From positions 1 through 64,000 of the forward strand of contig JBKPND010000044.1 of assembly GCA_046732465.1 (NCBI GenBank): a stretch of 64,000 nt of DNA. Reading direction: 5' to 3'. Positions 41,113-48,883 of this stretch are shown piece by piece. Below the pieces are notes generated by a model. It ran no database searches. It was not told the DNA's origin and was given only the letters and a program-made list of their open reading frames with translations. This stretch comes from DASUPK01 sp046732465. Its GTDB lineage: Bacteria; Actinomycetota; Thermoleophilia; Solirubrobacterales; 70-9. Positions within the stretch are counted from its first letter, which is position 1. Each line of letters begins with the position of its first letter. Position numbers and translations under genes: made by a program.

Positions 41113-41940
41113 TCAAGCGTTCGTTAGGGCGGGCTCGGCGACGGGCTTGCCCTCCCAGACGTCATCGAGGAAGCGGGCGAGCTCGCCGTCGAGGCGGTTC
41201 GGGGTGATCCGCCACTCGAGGATCGAGTTCGCCTCGATCAGCCTGACGTGGGGGAGCTCCTCGGCCAGCATGCCCGCGTCCGAGAACGGGTGCAGCGGGT
41301 CGGCGTGGTGGCCGATGACCAGCGCCGGCTGTTCCATCTGAACGCGAAACTGGCGGTGGGGCGCCGACGAGCCCAGGAAGAGACCCTCCAGCACGGCCTC
41401 AGAAGGCGCGGGATCCTGCCTGATCCAGTCGAGCCCGATGTCGAGCAGCGGGTTTGAGCGGGGGATCCGCCTCGCGCCGGCCGCGACCAGCTTCAGGACG
41501 GGCTCTCCGAAGCGCAGGCCGATCATCATCGGCGTGAAGATCACCGCCGCGGCGAGGAGGGCGTTGTCGAGCACCGGCATCTCGATCATCATCGCCTTGA
41601 CCCGCTCGGGCTCCAGGTAGGCGAGCTCGAGGGTCACGTTGGCGCCCAGTGAGGTGCCGCCGATGACCGCATCGTCGAGGTCGAGATGGTCGAGGAGCGC
41701 CTCGACCTGGCGTGCGAAGAAGGTCATCGAGTACTGGGACATGTCCGCGGGTCGGTCGGAGCGTCCGTGGCCGAGCAGGTCGAGGGCGATCACGCGGTTG
41801 CCGCGCTCCGCCATCGCCGGTCCCAGCCGGTCGAACATGCGCCGGTTCATGAGCAGGCCGTGGATCAGGACCAGCGGCCGCTCGCCCGCGCCGTACTCGT
41901 CGTAGGAGATGCGGTTGCCGTTGTAGTCGAATTCGGGCAT
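41113..41940 (-). CDS. alpha/beta-hydrolase
   Basis: A 275-residue hydrolase of the alpha/beta fold: oxyanion HG in LVLIHGLLMNRRMFDRLGP, ALDLLGHGRSD, and the nucleophile elbow GGTSLGANV with Ser. ALVIGHHADPLHPFSDAG carries the acid-residue loop. A conventional catalytic histidine near the C terminus is less clear: ILEWRITPNRLDGEL has none, so the histidine may come from another loop. Substrate unknown. It is cytoplasmic. It lies 29 bp upstream of the DUF3105 gene on the same strand. Confidence 0.85.
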   Translation of the reverse strand: MPEFDYNGNRISYDEYGAGERPLVLIHGLLMNRRMFDRLGPAMAERGNRVIALDLLGHGRSDRPADMSQYSMTFFARQVEALLDHLDLDDAVIGGTSLGANVTLELAYLEPERVKAMMIEMPVLDNALLAAAVIFTPMMIGLRFGEPVLKLVAAGARRIPRSNPLLDIGLDWIRQDPAPSEAVLEGLFLGSSAPHRQFRVQMEQPALVIGHHADPLHPFSDAGMLAEELPHVRLIEANSILEWRITPNRLDGELARFLDDVWEGKPVAEPALTNA

Positions 41941-41953
41941 CTGACGGTCGGGG

Positions 41954-41959
41954 AGTGTA
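41954..41959 (-). promoter_or_regulatory. -10 hexamer for the hydrolase gene
   Basis: TACACT on the minus strand, 13 nt before the ATG at 41940. Confidence 0.35.
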
Positions 41960-41967
41960 GGCGCCGC

Positions 41968-42888
41968 TTAAGTCGCCCGAACCGCCGCGGGCTCGTCAAA
42001 GGGGCCGGTTTCCCAGGGCCGGGCCGCCTGCAGCGCCGCGAGGATCGCCCGCGTCGCCGGCCAGCGGTTGAGCGCGTAGAAGTGGATTCCCGGCGCGCCG
42101 GCGCGGAGCAGCTCAGCGCACTGCTGGGCGGCGTAGGCGACGCCGATGCCGAACTCAGCTTGCTCGTTGCCGTCGGCCGCCTCCATGGCCTCCGAGAGCG
42201 GGTCGGGAATCCTCGCCTCGCAGAGCTCCGCGATTCGCGCAATCTGCTGGTAGCGGGTCATCGGCATGATCCCCGGGATGATCGGCACGTCGATGCCGGC
42301 CGCCCGCGCCGCCGGCACGAAGTCGAAGTACGAGCGGTTGTCGTAGAAGAGCTGGGTGATCAGGAAGGTCGCGCCGTTGTCGACCTTGGTCTTCAGGTAG
42401 GCGATGTCCGCCTCCATGGTCGGGGCCTCCGGGTGCACCTCGGGGAAGCAGGCGCCCCCGATCGCGAGCCCCGGATGCATCTCCGAGATCATCGCCGTGA
42501 GCTCCGCCGCGCTGCCGAGCCCTCCCTCGGGCTGCTCGAAGTCCGTCTCGCCGCGAGGCGGGTCGCCGCGCAGGGCCAGGATGTTCTCGATCCCGGCGTC
42601 GGCGATCTCGGCGACGATCTCGCGCAGGGCCTCCCTGGTCTCGCCCACGCAGCTCAGGTGGGCCATCGCCTCCACTCCGTGCTCGTCGCGGATCTCGCGG
42701 GTGATCTCCACGGTTCCTTCGCGGGTGGCGCCGCCAGCCCCGTAGGTCACCGAGAAGAAGCTCGGCCCGAGCGTGCGAAGCACGTCGACCGTCTCGAACA
42801 GCGTCTCGCGGCCCTCCTCGGTCTTGGGAGGGAAGAACTCGACCGAGAAGACCGGCCGCGACGAGGCGAGGATCTCGTCGATTCTCAT
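41968..42888 (-). CDS. metF: 5,10-methylenetetrahydrofolate reductase
   Basis: A 306-residue flavoprotein reducing methylene-THF to methyl-THF for methionine synthesis. Signatures are SVEFFPPKTEEG, FFSVTYGAGGATREGT, MAHLSCVG, NILALRGDPP, KVDNGATFLITQLFYDN and GIHFYALNR. The open frame extends to 43005 into the terminator region, but the ATG at 42888 gives MRIDEIL and has TACCCT seven bases upstream. No corrinoid riboswitch is visible in the short leader. Confidence 0.95.
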   Translation of the reverse strand: MRIDEILASSRPVFSVEFFPPKTEEGRETLFETVDVLRTLGPSFFSVTYGAGGATREGTVEITREIRDEHGVEAMAHLSCVGETREALREIVAEIADAGIENILALRGDPPRGETDFEQPEGGLGSAAELTAMISEMHPGLAIGGACFPEVHPEAPTMEADIAYLKTKVDNGATFLITQLFYDNRSYFDFVPAARAAGIDVPIIPGIMPMTRYQQIARIAELCEARIPDPLSEAMEAADGNEQAEFGIGVAYAAQQCAELLRAGAPGIHFYALNRWPATRAILAALQAARPWETGPFDEPAAVRAT

Positions 42889-42895
42889 GCAGGCA

Positions 42896-42901
42896 AGGGT
42901 A
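42896..42901 (-). promoter_or_regulatory. -10 hexamer for metF
   Basis: TACCCT on the minus strand, 7 nt before the ATG at 42888, with no Shine-Dalgarno. A leaderless message is likely. Confidence 0.45.
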
Positions 42902-42956
42902 TTGACCGTCGTCCGCGGCCGAGCCAGCCGCCGTTCACGGCGGCGGGCCGCTCGAC

Positions 42957-42999
42957 CAAAGAAAAAGCCGGGGCCGGACACATCGGTCCGACCCCGGCT
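42957..42999 (-). terminator. intrinsic terminator of the amtB-glnB operon
   Basis: Read on the minus strand, AGCCGGGG-TCGGACC pairs with GGTCCGG-CCCCGGCT around a short loop (42966-42999), and the stem runs straight into TTTTTCTTT (42958-42966). It begins 24 bp after the PII stop codon. It is the only clear stem plus U-run terminator I found in the window. Confidence 0.85.
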
Positions 43000-43023
43000 C
43001 TCCAATCGCTTCTCTCGTGCGCC

Positions 43024-43392
43024 TCAGGCGGGGATCTCCTCCTCCTGATGCGCCTGCAACACGGTCTCTCCCTCCTCGCCGGTGCGGATGCGAATCGCCT
43101 CCTCCACCGGCAGGACGAAGATCTTCCCGTCTCCGACCTCGCCTGTACGGGCGTGCTTCAGGATCGTCTCCACCACCAGGCCCTTGTCCTTGTCCTCAAC
43201 CACGACCTCCAGCTTCAGCTTGGGTCGCACGTTGACGGTCAGGGTGGAGCCTCGGTAGCTCTCGACGACGCCCTTCTGCCGTCCCGATCCCTTCACCTCG
43301 CCGATCGAGAGAGAGGGAAACCCTCTGTCGAGCAGCTCGGTCCGGATCGGTTCGAACGCCTCGTGGCGGATGAATGCTTCGATCTTCTTCAC
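43024..43392 (-). CDS. glnB: PII nitrogen regulatory protein lacking Tyr51
   Basis: A 122-residue PII trimer subunit, sensing 2-oxoglutarate and ATP/ADP and probably gating the AmtB encoded just upstream. Residue numbers match the classical proteins: G37-R-Q39-K40-G in the T-loop base, Y46, K58, TGEVGDGKIFV (B-loop) and RIRTGE (C-loop). Position 51, the tyrosine uridylylated in proteobacteria and adenylylated in actinobacteria, is Leu (YRGSTL). Classical covalent control is therefore not possible, and no glnD follows; the terminator does. Gene order amtB then PII is the actinobacterial one. It could equally be called glnK. Confidence 0.93.
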   Translation of the reverse strand: MKKIEAFIRHEAFEPIRTELLDRGFPSLSIGEVKGSGRQKGVVESYRGSTLTVNVRPKLKLEVVVEDKDKGLVVETILKHARTGEVGDGKIFVLPVEEAIRIRTGEEGETVLQAHQEEEIPA

Positions 43393-43404
43393 TGATTCAC
43401 CCCC

Positions 43405-44940
43405 TCAGGCCTTCGCGGGTTCGTCCGCCGTAGCGGTACTGATCGCGGAACGCCCCGCAGGGAGCGGACCGCTGTTTGCACCGGGGTACTCCGGCTGCGG
43501 GATGAACTGCTCGGGATATCCGTACATCCCATGTTCGGAGATGTCGAGCCCGGCATCCTCCTCCTCGGGAGTGACTCGAAGGCCGTAGACCTTCTTGATC
43601 ACCCAGAATGTCGCAAAGGACATCGAGAAGACGAACGCGAACGCGATCGTCAGACCGACTACCTGTGCGATCAACTGGTCGAATGACCCCGAGTACACCA
43701 GGCCACCGGCGGGATCGCCGAAGGCGTTGTACTCGGCGAGCCGAGGGCTGGTGAAGAACCCGCAGGAGATGGTTCCCCAGATACCGGCCAGGCCGTGGGC
43801 CGAGAGCGCGCCCACCGGATCGTCGATGAACTTGTCGATCGCGTAGACGCCGAGCACGACAATCACGCCCGCGACCGCGCCGATGATCGGCGCCGCCCAG
43901 ATCTCGACGTAACCGGAGGGGGCGGTGATCGCGACCAGCGCCGCAATCGCGCCGTTGCCGGCCATGCCGATGTCGACAGTTCCCGTCTTGAGCCTGTTGG
44001 TCGCGACCGCGGCGAGAACGCCCGCAGCGGCGGCCAGGTTCGTGATGAACAGCACCTCCGGGAATCGCCCGTCCAGTGCGTTGAGCGTGGAGCCGGGGTT
44101 GAATCCGAACCAGCCGAGCCAGAGGATAAGCACGCCCAATCCGAAGAAGGGCATGCTGTGTCCCGGAATCGGCCTGGGCTTCCCGTCGCTGTCGTACTTG
44201 CCTCTACGCGCTCCGAGCAGCAGCAGAGCCGCAAGGCCACCCGCCGCTCCGATCAGGTGGACGGCCGTCGAGCCGGCGAAGTCCTGCATGCCGGCGATGC
44301 CGGTACCCAGCCAGTCGCCGTTCTGCAGGAACCCACCACCGAATACCCAGTGGGCGCCGAACGGATAGATGATCGCGGCGAAAACCGTCGCGTAGATGAT
44401 GTAGACGCCGAACTTGATCCGCTCGAGCGTCGTTCCCCAGACGATCGCCAGTGAGACGGCACAGAACACGAACTGGAAGAACATCTTCGATTCCAGCGTC
44501 GCGTTCGAGAGTGCCATCACCGGGAAGTCCGGCCGGAACAGGGTGACGTCGCCACTGGTCGCCGTGTACGGGCCCAGGTTGCTGAAGAACGCGCCACCCT
44601 CATGGCCCACAACGCTGCCCAGCGGTCCGCTGAACGCGAACATGAAACCGACAGCCCACCAGGCGATCGCGGCGATCGAGAAATTGATCAGGATCTTCGC
44701 GATCACGGTGCCGACGTTCTTCCCACGGGAGAAGCCGATCTCGAGGAACGCGAAACCCGCCTGCATGAACATGACGAAACAGGCGGCCACGATCACCCAC
44801 ATCGAGTTGATCCCGACCGAGATATCGAGCTTGCCGTTGATGGCATTCTCGAGATCGGGTGCATCAGCGAACGCGCTGGGCGCCAAGAGCATGAGAGCCA
44901 AGGCAGCCAGCGGAATCGCCACAAGGAGCTTCCGCTTCAT
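43405..44940 (-). CDS. amtB: ammonium transporter
   Basis: A 511-residue Amt channel with a cleavable signal peptide (KRKLLVAIPLAALALMLLAPSAFA) and eleven predicted helices. Motifs include GFAFLEIGFSRGKN, DFAGSTAVHLIGAAGGLAALL with the first pore histidine, FFGLGVLILWLGWFGFNPGS and SAHGLAGIWGTISCGFF with the second. The roughly 55-residue tail after the last helix carries the region that PII touches and ends in a Pro/Gly/Ala-rich stretch. The ATG at 44940 has AAAGGAAG 11 nt upstream; an ATG 7 codons earlier would swallow that site. It is coexpressed with PII, 12 nt downstream. Confidence 0.95.
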   Translation of the reverse strand: MKRKLLVAIPLAALALMLLAPSAFADAPDLENAINGKLDISVGINSMWVIVAACFVMFMQAGFAFLEIGFSRGKNVGTVIAKILINFSIAAIAWWAVGFMFAFSGPLGSVVGHEGGAFFSNLGPYTATSGDVTLFRPDFPVMALSNATLESKMFFQFVFCAVSLAIVWGTTLERIKFGVYIIYATVFAAIIYPFGAHWVFGGGFLQNGDWLGTGIAGMQDFAGSTAVHLIGAAGGLAALLLLGARRGKYDSDGKPRPIPGHSMPFFGLGVLILWLGWFGFNPGSTLNALDGRFPEVLFITNLAAAAGVLAAVATNRLKTGTVDIGMAGNGAIAALVAITAPSGYVEIWAAPIIGAVAGVIVVLGVYAIDKFIDDPVGALSAHGLAGIWGTISCGFFTSPRLAEYNAFGDPAGGLVYSGSFDQLIAQVVGLTIAFAFVFSMSFATFWVIKKVYGLRVTPEEEDAGLDISEHGMYGYPEQFIPQPEYPGANSGPLPAGRSAISTATADEPAKA

Positions 44941-45081
44941 AGTTAGTTGTCTTCCTTTCATGCCCGCCCGGGGATCTGCCCGCGCGGTCGCGGTTTGCCT
45001 CGGCTAGCACGGTATGAAGGGCGTCGCGACCATTCTTTAGACGCCTGTCGGAAAACCGGTCGGGCCTTTTCACCGCACGGT

Positions 45082-45124
45082 CGAAATGCCTGCAAATCGT
45101 GCATGGCCGAGGCCGAGCATTTCG
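45082..45124. promoter_or_regulatory. 8-bp inverted repeat between amtB and the AlkX-like gene
   Basis: CGAAATGC (45082-45089) and GCATTTCG (45117-45124) are perfect complements 27 bp apart, and AT-richer than the surroundings. They lie in the 202-bp divergent gap 44941-45142. They could be half-sites for a regulator of either gene. I see no GlnR-type box in the gap. Confidence 0.35.
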
Positions 45125-45130
45125 TCCCAA

Positions 45131-45136
45131 TAGCCT
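45131..45136 (+). promoter_or_regulatory. -10 hexamer for the AlkX-like gene
   Basis: TAGCCT, 6 nt before the GTG at 45143, without a Shine-Dalgarno. Confidence 0.4.
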
Positions 45137-45142
45137 GCAGGC

Positions 45143-46195
45143 GTGAGCCGCGAACGAACGCTCACCGAGGGCGCCCTCAATCGCGCGCTGCTCGCCCGGC
45201 AGCTCCTACTCGAGCGGAGCCGCCTGTCGGTCCCCAAGGTGCTCGACCGCATGGGCACCCTGCAGGCCCAGTACGCCCCCTCGATGTACATCGGCCTGTG
45301 GTCCCGGATGAAGGAGTTCGGTCGAGACCAGCTGGACCGGTCGCTCGAGAGCCGCCGGGTCGCTCAGGGGACCCTGATGCGGGCCACCATCCACCTCGTC
45401 TCGAGCTCGGACTACTGGCCCGTCGCGATCGCGATCCGGCGCGGGCGCCGCGAGGCCTGGCTGAATACGAGCTATCGCCGCGACTACAGCGCGGCCCAGA
45501 TGTCGGCGGCCGCCCGGAAGCTCCGCCGCCGGCTCGGGGAGGGCACGATGACCCGCAAGGAGATTCACGAGCTGCTCGGCTCTGACAGCGTGGTGACGAA
45601 CGGGGTGAACATGTGGATCGACCTGGTCAGGGTGCCGCCGTCCGGGACCTGGGAGCGGCGGCGGGCGGACGTCTACGCCGCCGCGGAGCACTGGCTCGGC
45701 CCGCCGCCGCCAAAGCTCGACGAGGGGGAGGGCATCGAGCTGCTCGTGCGCCGCTACCTGACCGGATACGGGCCGGCGGCCGTCGACGAGATCGCCAACT
45801 GGGCCGGTTTGCACCCGAACCGGCTCACCGCGACGCTCGAGCGGATCAAGCTCCGCCGTTTCGTCGCGGAGGACGGCACCGAGCTCATCGATCTACCTCG
45901 GGCCCCCTTGCCCGACCCCGAGACACCCGCTCCGGCACGCTTCCTGCCCGCCTGGGACGCGACGCTGTTAGTCCACGCCCGCCGTACGGGCGTGCTGCCC
46001 GAGGAGCACCGGCCGAAGGTCTTCAACACGCGGACCCCGCAGTCCGTCCCGACCTTCCTGGTCCACGGCCGGGTGGCGGGAACCTGGCAGTACGACAAGG
46101 GCAAGATCAAGACGAAGCCCTTCGGGAAGTTCGACGCGGCCGCGAAGCGAGAGCTCCGCGATGAGGCCGACCGGCTGGCGGAGCTGCACGCCTGA
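45143..46195 (+). CDS. AlkX/YcaQ-like winged-helix protein (HTH_42)
   Basis: A 350-residue protein of the HTH_42 family, which includes DNA glycosylases such as YcaQ/AlkX that unhook interstrand crosslinks and AlkZ for azinomycin lesions. It has the N-terminal ARQLLLERSRLSVPKVLDRMGTLQAQ segment, where Q41-x-Q43 occupies the catalytic QxQ/QxD position. Repeated winged-helix modules follow (TMTRKEIHELLG, GPAAVDEIANWAGL). A C-terminal beta region has FLPAWDATLLVH and FLVHGRVAGTW. Repair of alkylated DNA is the likely role; the substrate is not known. Confidence 0.8.
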   Translation: MSRERTLTEGALNRALLARQLLLERSRLSVPKVLDRMGTLQAQYAPSMYIGLWSRMKEFGRDQLDRSLESRRVAQGTLMRATIHLVSSSDYWPVAIAIRRGRREAWLNTSYRRDYSAAQMSAAARKLRRRLGEGTMTRKEIHELLGSDSVVTNGVNMWIDLVRVPPSGTWERRRADVYAAAEHWLGPPPPKLDEGEGIELLVRRYLTGYGPAAVDEIANWAGLHPNRLTATLERIKLRRFVAEDGTELIDLPRAPLPDPETPAPARFLPAWDATLLVHARRTGVLPEEHRPKVFNTRTPQSVPTFLVHGRVAGTWQYDKGKIKTKPFGKFDAAAKRELRDEADRLAELHA

Positions 46196-46218
46196 TCGAC
46201 CCCGCGGGGCCGATGGAA

Positions 46219-46224
46219 TAGGTT
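46219..46224 (+). promoter_or_regulatory. -10 hexamer for the secreted hydrolase gene
   Basis: TAGGTT, 10 nt before the ATG at 46235. Confidence 0.35.
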
Positions 46225-46234
46225 CCGAGTCCTG

Positions 46235-48286
46235 ATGCGCCGGTCCTTGACTGGATGTCTGACCGTCGCGGTGGCGATGGCGGCACTTGCACCGATGGCG
46301 AGCGCGGCACCCGTGGCGCAGAAGATCAAGCCGGTCCACCTCGCCAACGCGTGCTTCGGGCTCCGCTCCGGGCTCACCGGCCGGTTCGTTGGCACCAGCG
46401 GAGACACCTATCGCGCCGATCAGCCGGCCGGGGCCGGGACGGCGTTCTTCTGGAAGCCCGCCAGTCTGCGGAGCTATCTGCCGCAGGACAGGGACGGCCA
46501 GCTGCTGGCGGTGGGTGCTGGTCCCGGTGTTGGGCGATCAGGGACGCCCGGCCCGGCTACTCAGTGGGTCGTGGAGCCGCTCGGGAAGCGGACGTGGATC
46601 TTCTCGAGCGACGGAAGGCAGCTCGCGGCTCTCCAATCGGGCGAGCTCAGGCTGCTGGACAAGCGGAGCGCGTCGCCGGCCACTCTCTTCACGCTTGTTC
46701 GACAGCGAGGCTGCGCGCCGTTCCCCGAGGCCGACGTGGGCGCGACCGGCCGGCCGTTCCGTAGCGCGGACAAGAAGGGCAACGTTCGCGGCTTCGCCGA
46801 CATGCACGTCCACCTCACCGCCAACCAGCGGGCGGGCGGCGCGGTGCTCTCCGGCGAGCCGTATGACCCCTACGGGATCAGCCAGGCCCTCGGCCATGAC
46901 GCCGATGTGCACGGGGCGGACGGGAGCGAGGACGTCACCGGCAACCTCCTGCGCACCGGGCTCCCGTTCGGAACCCACGACACCCACGGCTGGCCGACCT
47001 TCGCGGGCTGGCCGGTCTTCGACACGAACACCCACCAGCAGACCTACTACGTGTGGCTGAAGCGCGCCTGGATGGCCGGCGAGCGGCTGATCGTCGCCCA
47101 GACCGTCGAGGACCAGTCGATCTGTGAGATCCAGCCTCGCAGGGCCCATTCGTGCGACGAGACCGAGGCGGTGCGCCAGCAGATCCAGGTGCTGCGCGGC
47201 CTGCAGGGCTACGTCGATGCGCAGGCGGGCGGTAAGGGGAAGGGCTGGTTTCGCCTCGTCTACAACCCGCGCCAGGCGCGCGCCGCGATCGAGAAGGGGC
47301 GCCTCGCGGTCCTTATCGGGATCGAGTCGTCGGATCTCTTCGGGTGCAGCGAGCAAATGGATCAGCCGGAGTGCAGCCGGCGCGACATCGACCGCGGGAT
47401 CCGCAACGCCCGCAGGCTCGGGGTGCGCACCGTGTTCCCGATGCACTGGACCGACAACGCCTTCGGCGGCGCGGCGATCGAGGGAGGCCTGAAGGGGACG
47501 TTCATCAACGTTCTCGAGGCGTTCCAGACCGGGCACTACTTCCGGACCGGGCCCTGCCCCGAGCCGGGCCAGGGAGAGGAGATGGAGACGCTCGGCCCCC
47601 TCGAGCTCTCCGTGCTGGCGAGCTTCTTCCCGGCGGCGAAGCCGCTGGCCGACGCCGGGATGCCGACCTATCCGTCCGGGACGCAGTGCAACGCGAAGGG
47701 GCTTACCCCGCTCGGCAGGTACCTGATCAAGCGGCTCATGGCCAACCACATGCTGATCGAGATGGACCACATGAGCGAGCTGGCGCGCGAGACCGTGCTG
47801 CGCATGGCGACGCGCAAGCGCTACCCGCTCGTCTCGAGCCACACCGGCACGGGCGGGTTCTGGACGCAGCAGCAGCTCCGGCTGATCTACCGGCTGGGCG
47901 GCATGGCCGCCGCAAGGGCGGATGCCGCGCCTGACCTGGCGGCGAGGATCGAGGAGCTGAGGGTGGACCGCAGCAAGCGCCACTACTTCGGCGTCGGGCT
48001 GGGCACGGACACGGGCGGCTTCTCATCGCTTCCCGCTCCCCGGCCGGACGCCTCGCAGACCCCGGTTACGTACCCGTTCCGCGCCCTGTACTGCAACGTG
48101 CAGCTGCAGCGCGAGCGAAGCGGCAGCCGGACCTTCGACCTCAATTCCGACGGGGTCGCCCACTATGGCCTGATCCCGGACCTGCTCGCCGACATGCAGC
48201 AGCACGGCGGTAGTGCTGCGCTGCGGTTGCTGTTCCGCTCGGCCGAGGCCTATCTGCGGATGTGGGAGCTCGCCTACGCGCGCTAG
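46235..48286 (+). CDS. secreted amidohydrolase/M19-like metallohydrolase
   Basis: A 683-residue protein with a Sec signal peptide cleaved after about residue 24 (PMASA-AP). Residues 30-165 form a beta-rich lectin-like or fascin-like N-terminal region. The main part is a TIM-barrel metal-dependent hydrolase: H191-V-H193 in FADMHVHL, LIGIESSD, FPMHWTDN, EMDHMSE, SSHTGTG and GLGTDTGG. The pattern resembles membrane dipeptidase (M19), where such His, Glu and Asp residues bind two zincs. The substrate is unknown. About nine Cys in the mature part may pair. It is transcribed alone. Confidence 0.75.
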   Translation: MRRSLTGCLTVAVAMAALAPMASAAPVAQKIKPVHLANACFGLRSGLTGRFVGTSGDTYRADQPAGAGTAFFWKPASLRSYLPQDRDGQLLAVGAGPGVGRSGTPGPATQWVVEPLGKRTWIFSSDGRQLAALQSGELRLLDKRSASPATLFTLVRQRGCAPFPEADVGATGRPFRSADKKGNVRGFADMHVHLTANQRAGGAVLSGEPYDPYGISQALGHDADVHGADGSEDVTGNLLRTGLPFGTHDTHGWPTFAGWPVFDTNTHQQTYYVWLKRAWMAGERLIVAQTVEDQSICEIQPRRAHSCDETEAVRQQIQVLRGLQGYVDAQAGGKGKGWFRLVYNPRQARAAIEKGRLAVLIGIESSDLFGCSEQMDQPECSRRDIDRGIRNARRLGVRTVFPMHWTDNAFGGAAIEGGLKGTFINVLEAFQTGHYFRTGPCPEPGQGEEMETLGPLELSVLASFFPAAKPLADAGMPTYPSGTQCNAKGLTPLGRYLIKRLMANHMLIEMDHMSELARETVLRMATRKRYPLVSSHTGTGGFWTQQQLRLIYRLGGMAAARADAAPDLAARIEELRVDRSKRHYFGVGLGTDTGGFSSLPAPRPDASQTPVTYPFRALYCNVQLQRERSGSRTFDLNSDGVAHYGLIPDLLADMQQHGGSAALRLLFRSAEAYLRMWELAYAR

Positions 48287-48290
48287 CCGG

Positions 48291-48854
48291 TCATCGAGCT
48301 GATTGCTCCTCGGCTCGGTCGGCGGCCAAGGTGACGGGGCACCGACCTTCGAAGTGTCCGCAGGCATCCGGATCGCAGAGCCGGCAGATCCGGTGAGCGT
48401 CCGCGCGGCCGGCGGTGAGACTGCCGAGCAGCTTCTCGCACGCAGCCGCGAGCGCGCGGCGCTCCGAAGGCCGCAGGCCCTCAAGGACGTCGCCGAGCGC
48501 CCGCTCGCGAGCGGTGAGGATGTCACGGCCCAACTTGCGGCCGGATGGCGTCAGCGTCACCGAGACGGATCGGCCGTCCGCGCCCGGAGCGCGTTTGACC
48601 AATCCAGACGCCTCGAGCCGGTCCACGAGCCGAACGGCAGCCGAGTGGGTCAGTCCGACCGATTTGGCGAGCGCATCGACCGCCTCCCCGTCGAGATGCG
48701 TGGTGAGCGCCGCGAGCGCCGCCGGCGCGGACCCGGACCGCCCAGCCGCATCCTCGGCGGCGATCCGCATCCGATCCGCCACGGCGAGGGACAGGCTGCC
48801 GAGCAAGTTGGCGTTTCGCGCGGAATCGATCGGCCGCTCATTTATATGACTCAT
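48291..48854 (-). CDS. MarR-family regulator with C-terminal Cys cluster
   Basis: A 187-residue winged-helix repressor: GEAVDALAKSVGLTHSAAVRLVDRLEASGLV is the HTH and RAPGADGRSVSVTLTPSG the wing. After the usual fold the protein adds CRLCDPDACGHFEGRCPV, with Cys157, Cys160, Cys165, Cys172 and His154/167. This could hold zinc or an iron-sulfur cluster, or sense oxidants. A 21-bp palindrome overlaps its start codon, which implies autorepression. It diverges from the lipoprotein gene at 48884, a likely second target. Confidence 0.88.
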   Translation of the reverse strand: MSHINERPIDSARNANLLGSLSLAVADRMRIAAEDAAGRSGSAPAALAALTTHLDGEAVDALAKSVGLTHSAAVRLVDRLEASGLVKRAPGADGRSVSVTLTPSGRKLGRDILTARERALGDVLEGLRPSERRALAAACEKLLGSLTAGRADAHRICRLCDPDACGHFEGRCPVTLAADRAEEQSAR

Positions 48855-48862
48855 GCATATAA
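48842..48862. promoter_or_regulatory. MarR-type operator over the marR start codon
   Basis: TTATATG (48842-48848) and CATATAA (48856-48862) form a perfect 7-bp inverted repeat with a 7-bp centre. The marR start codon is at 48852-48854, inside it, and TAAGTT (48861-48866, minus strand), six bases before that ATG, overlaps its right arm. Such an AT-rich palindrome is striking in this GC-rich DNA. Confidence 0.65.
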
Positions 48863-48883
48863 CTTATAGGCGGTCGCACACGA

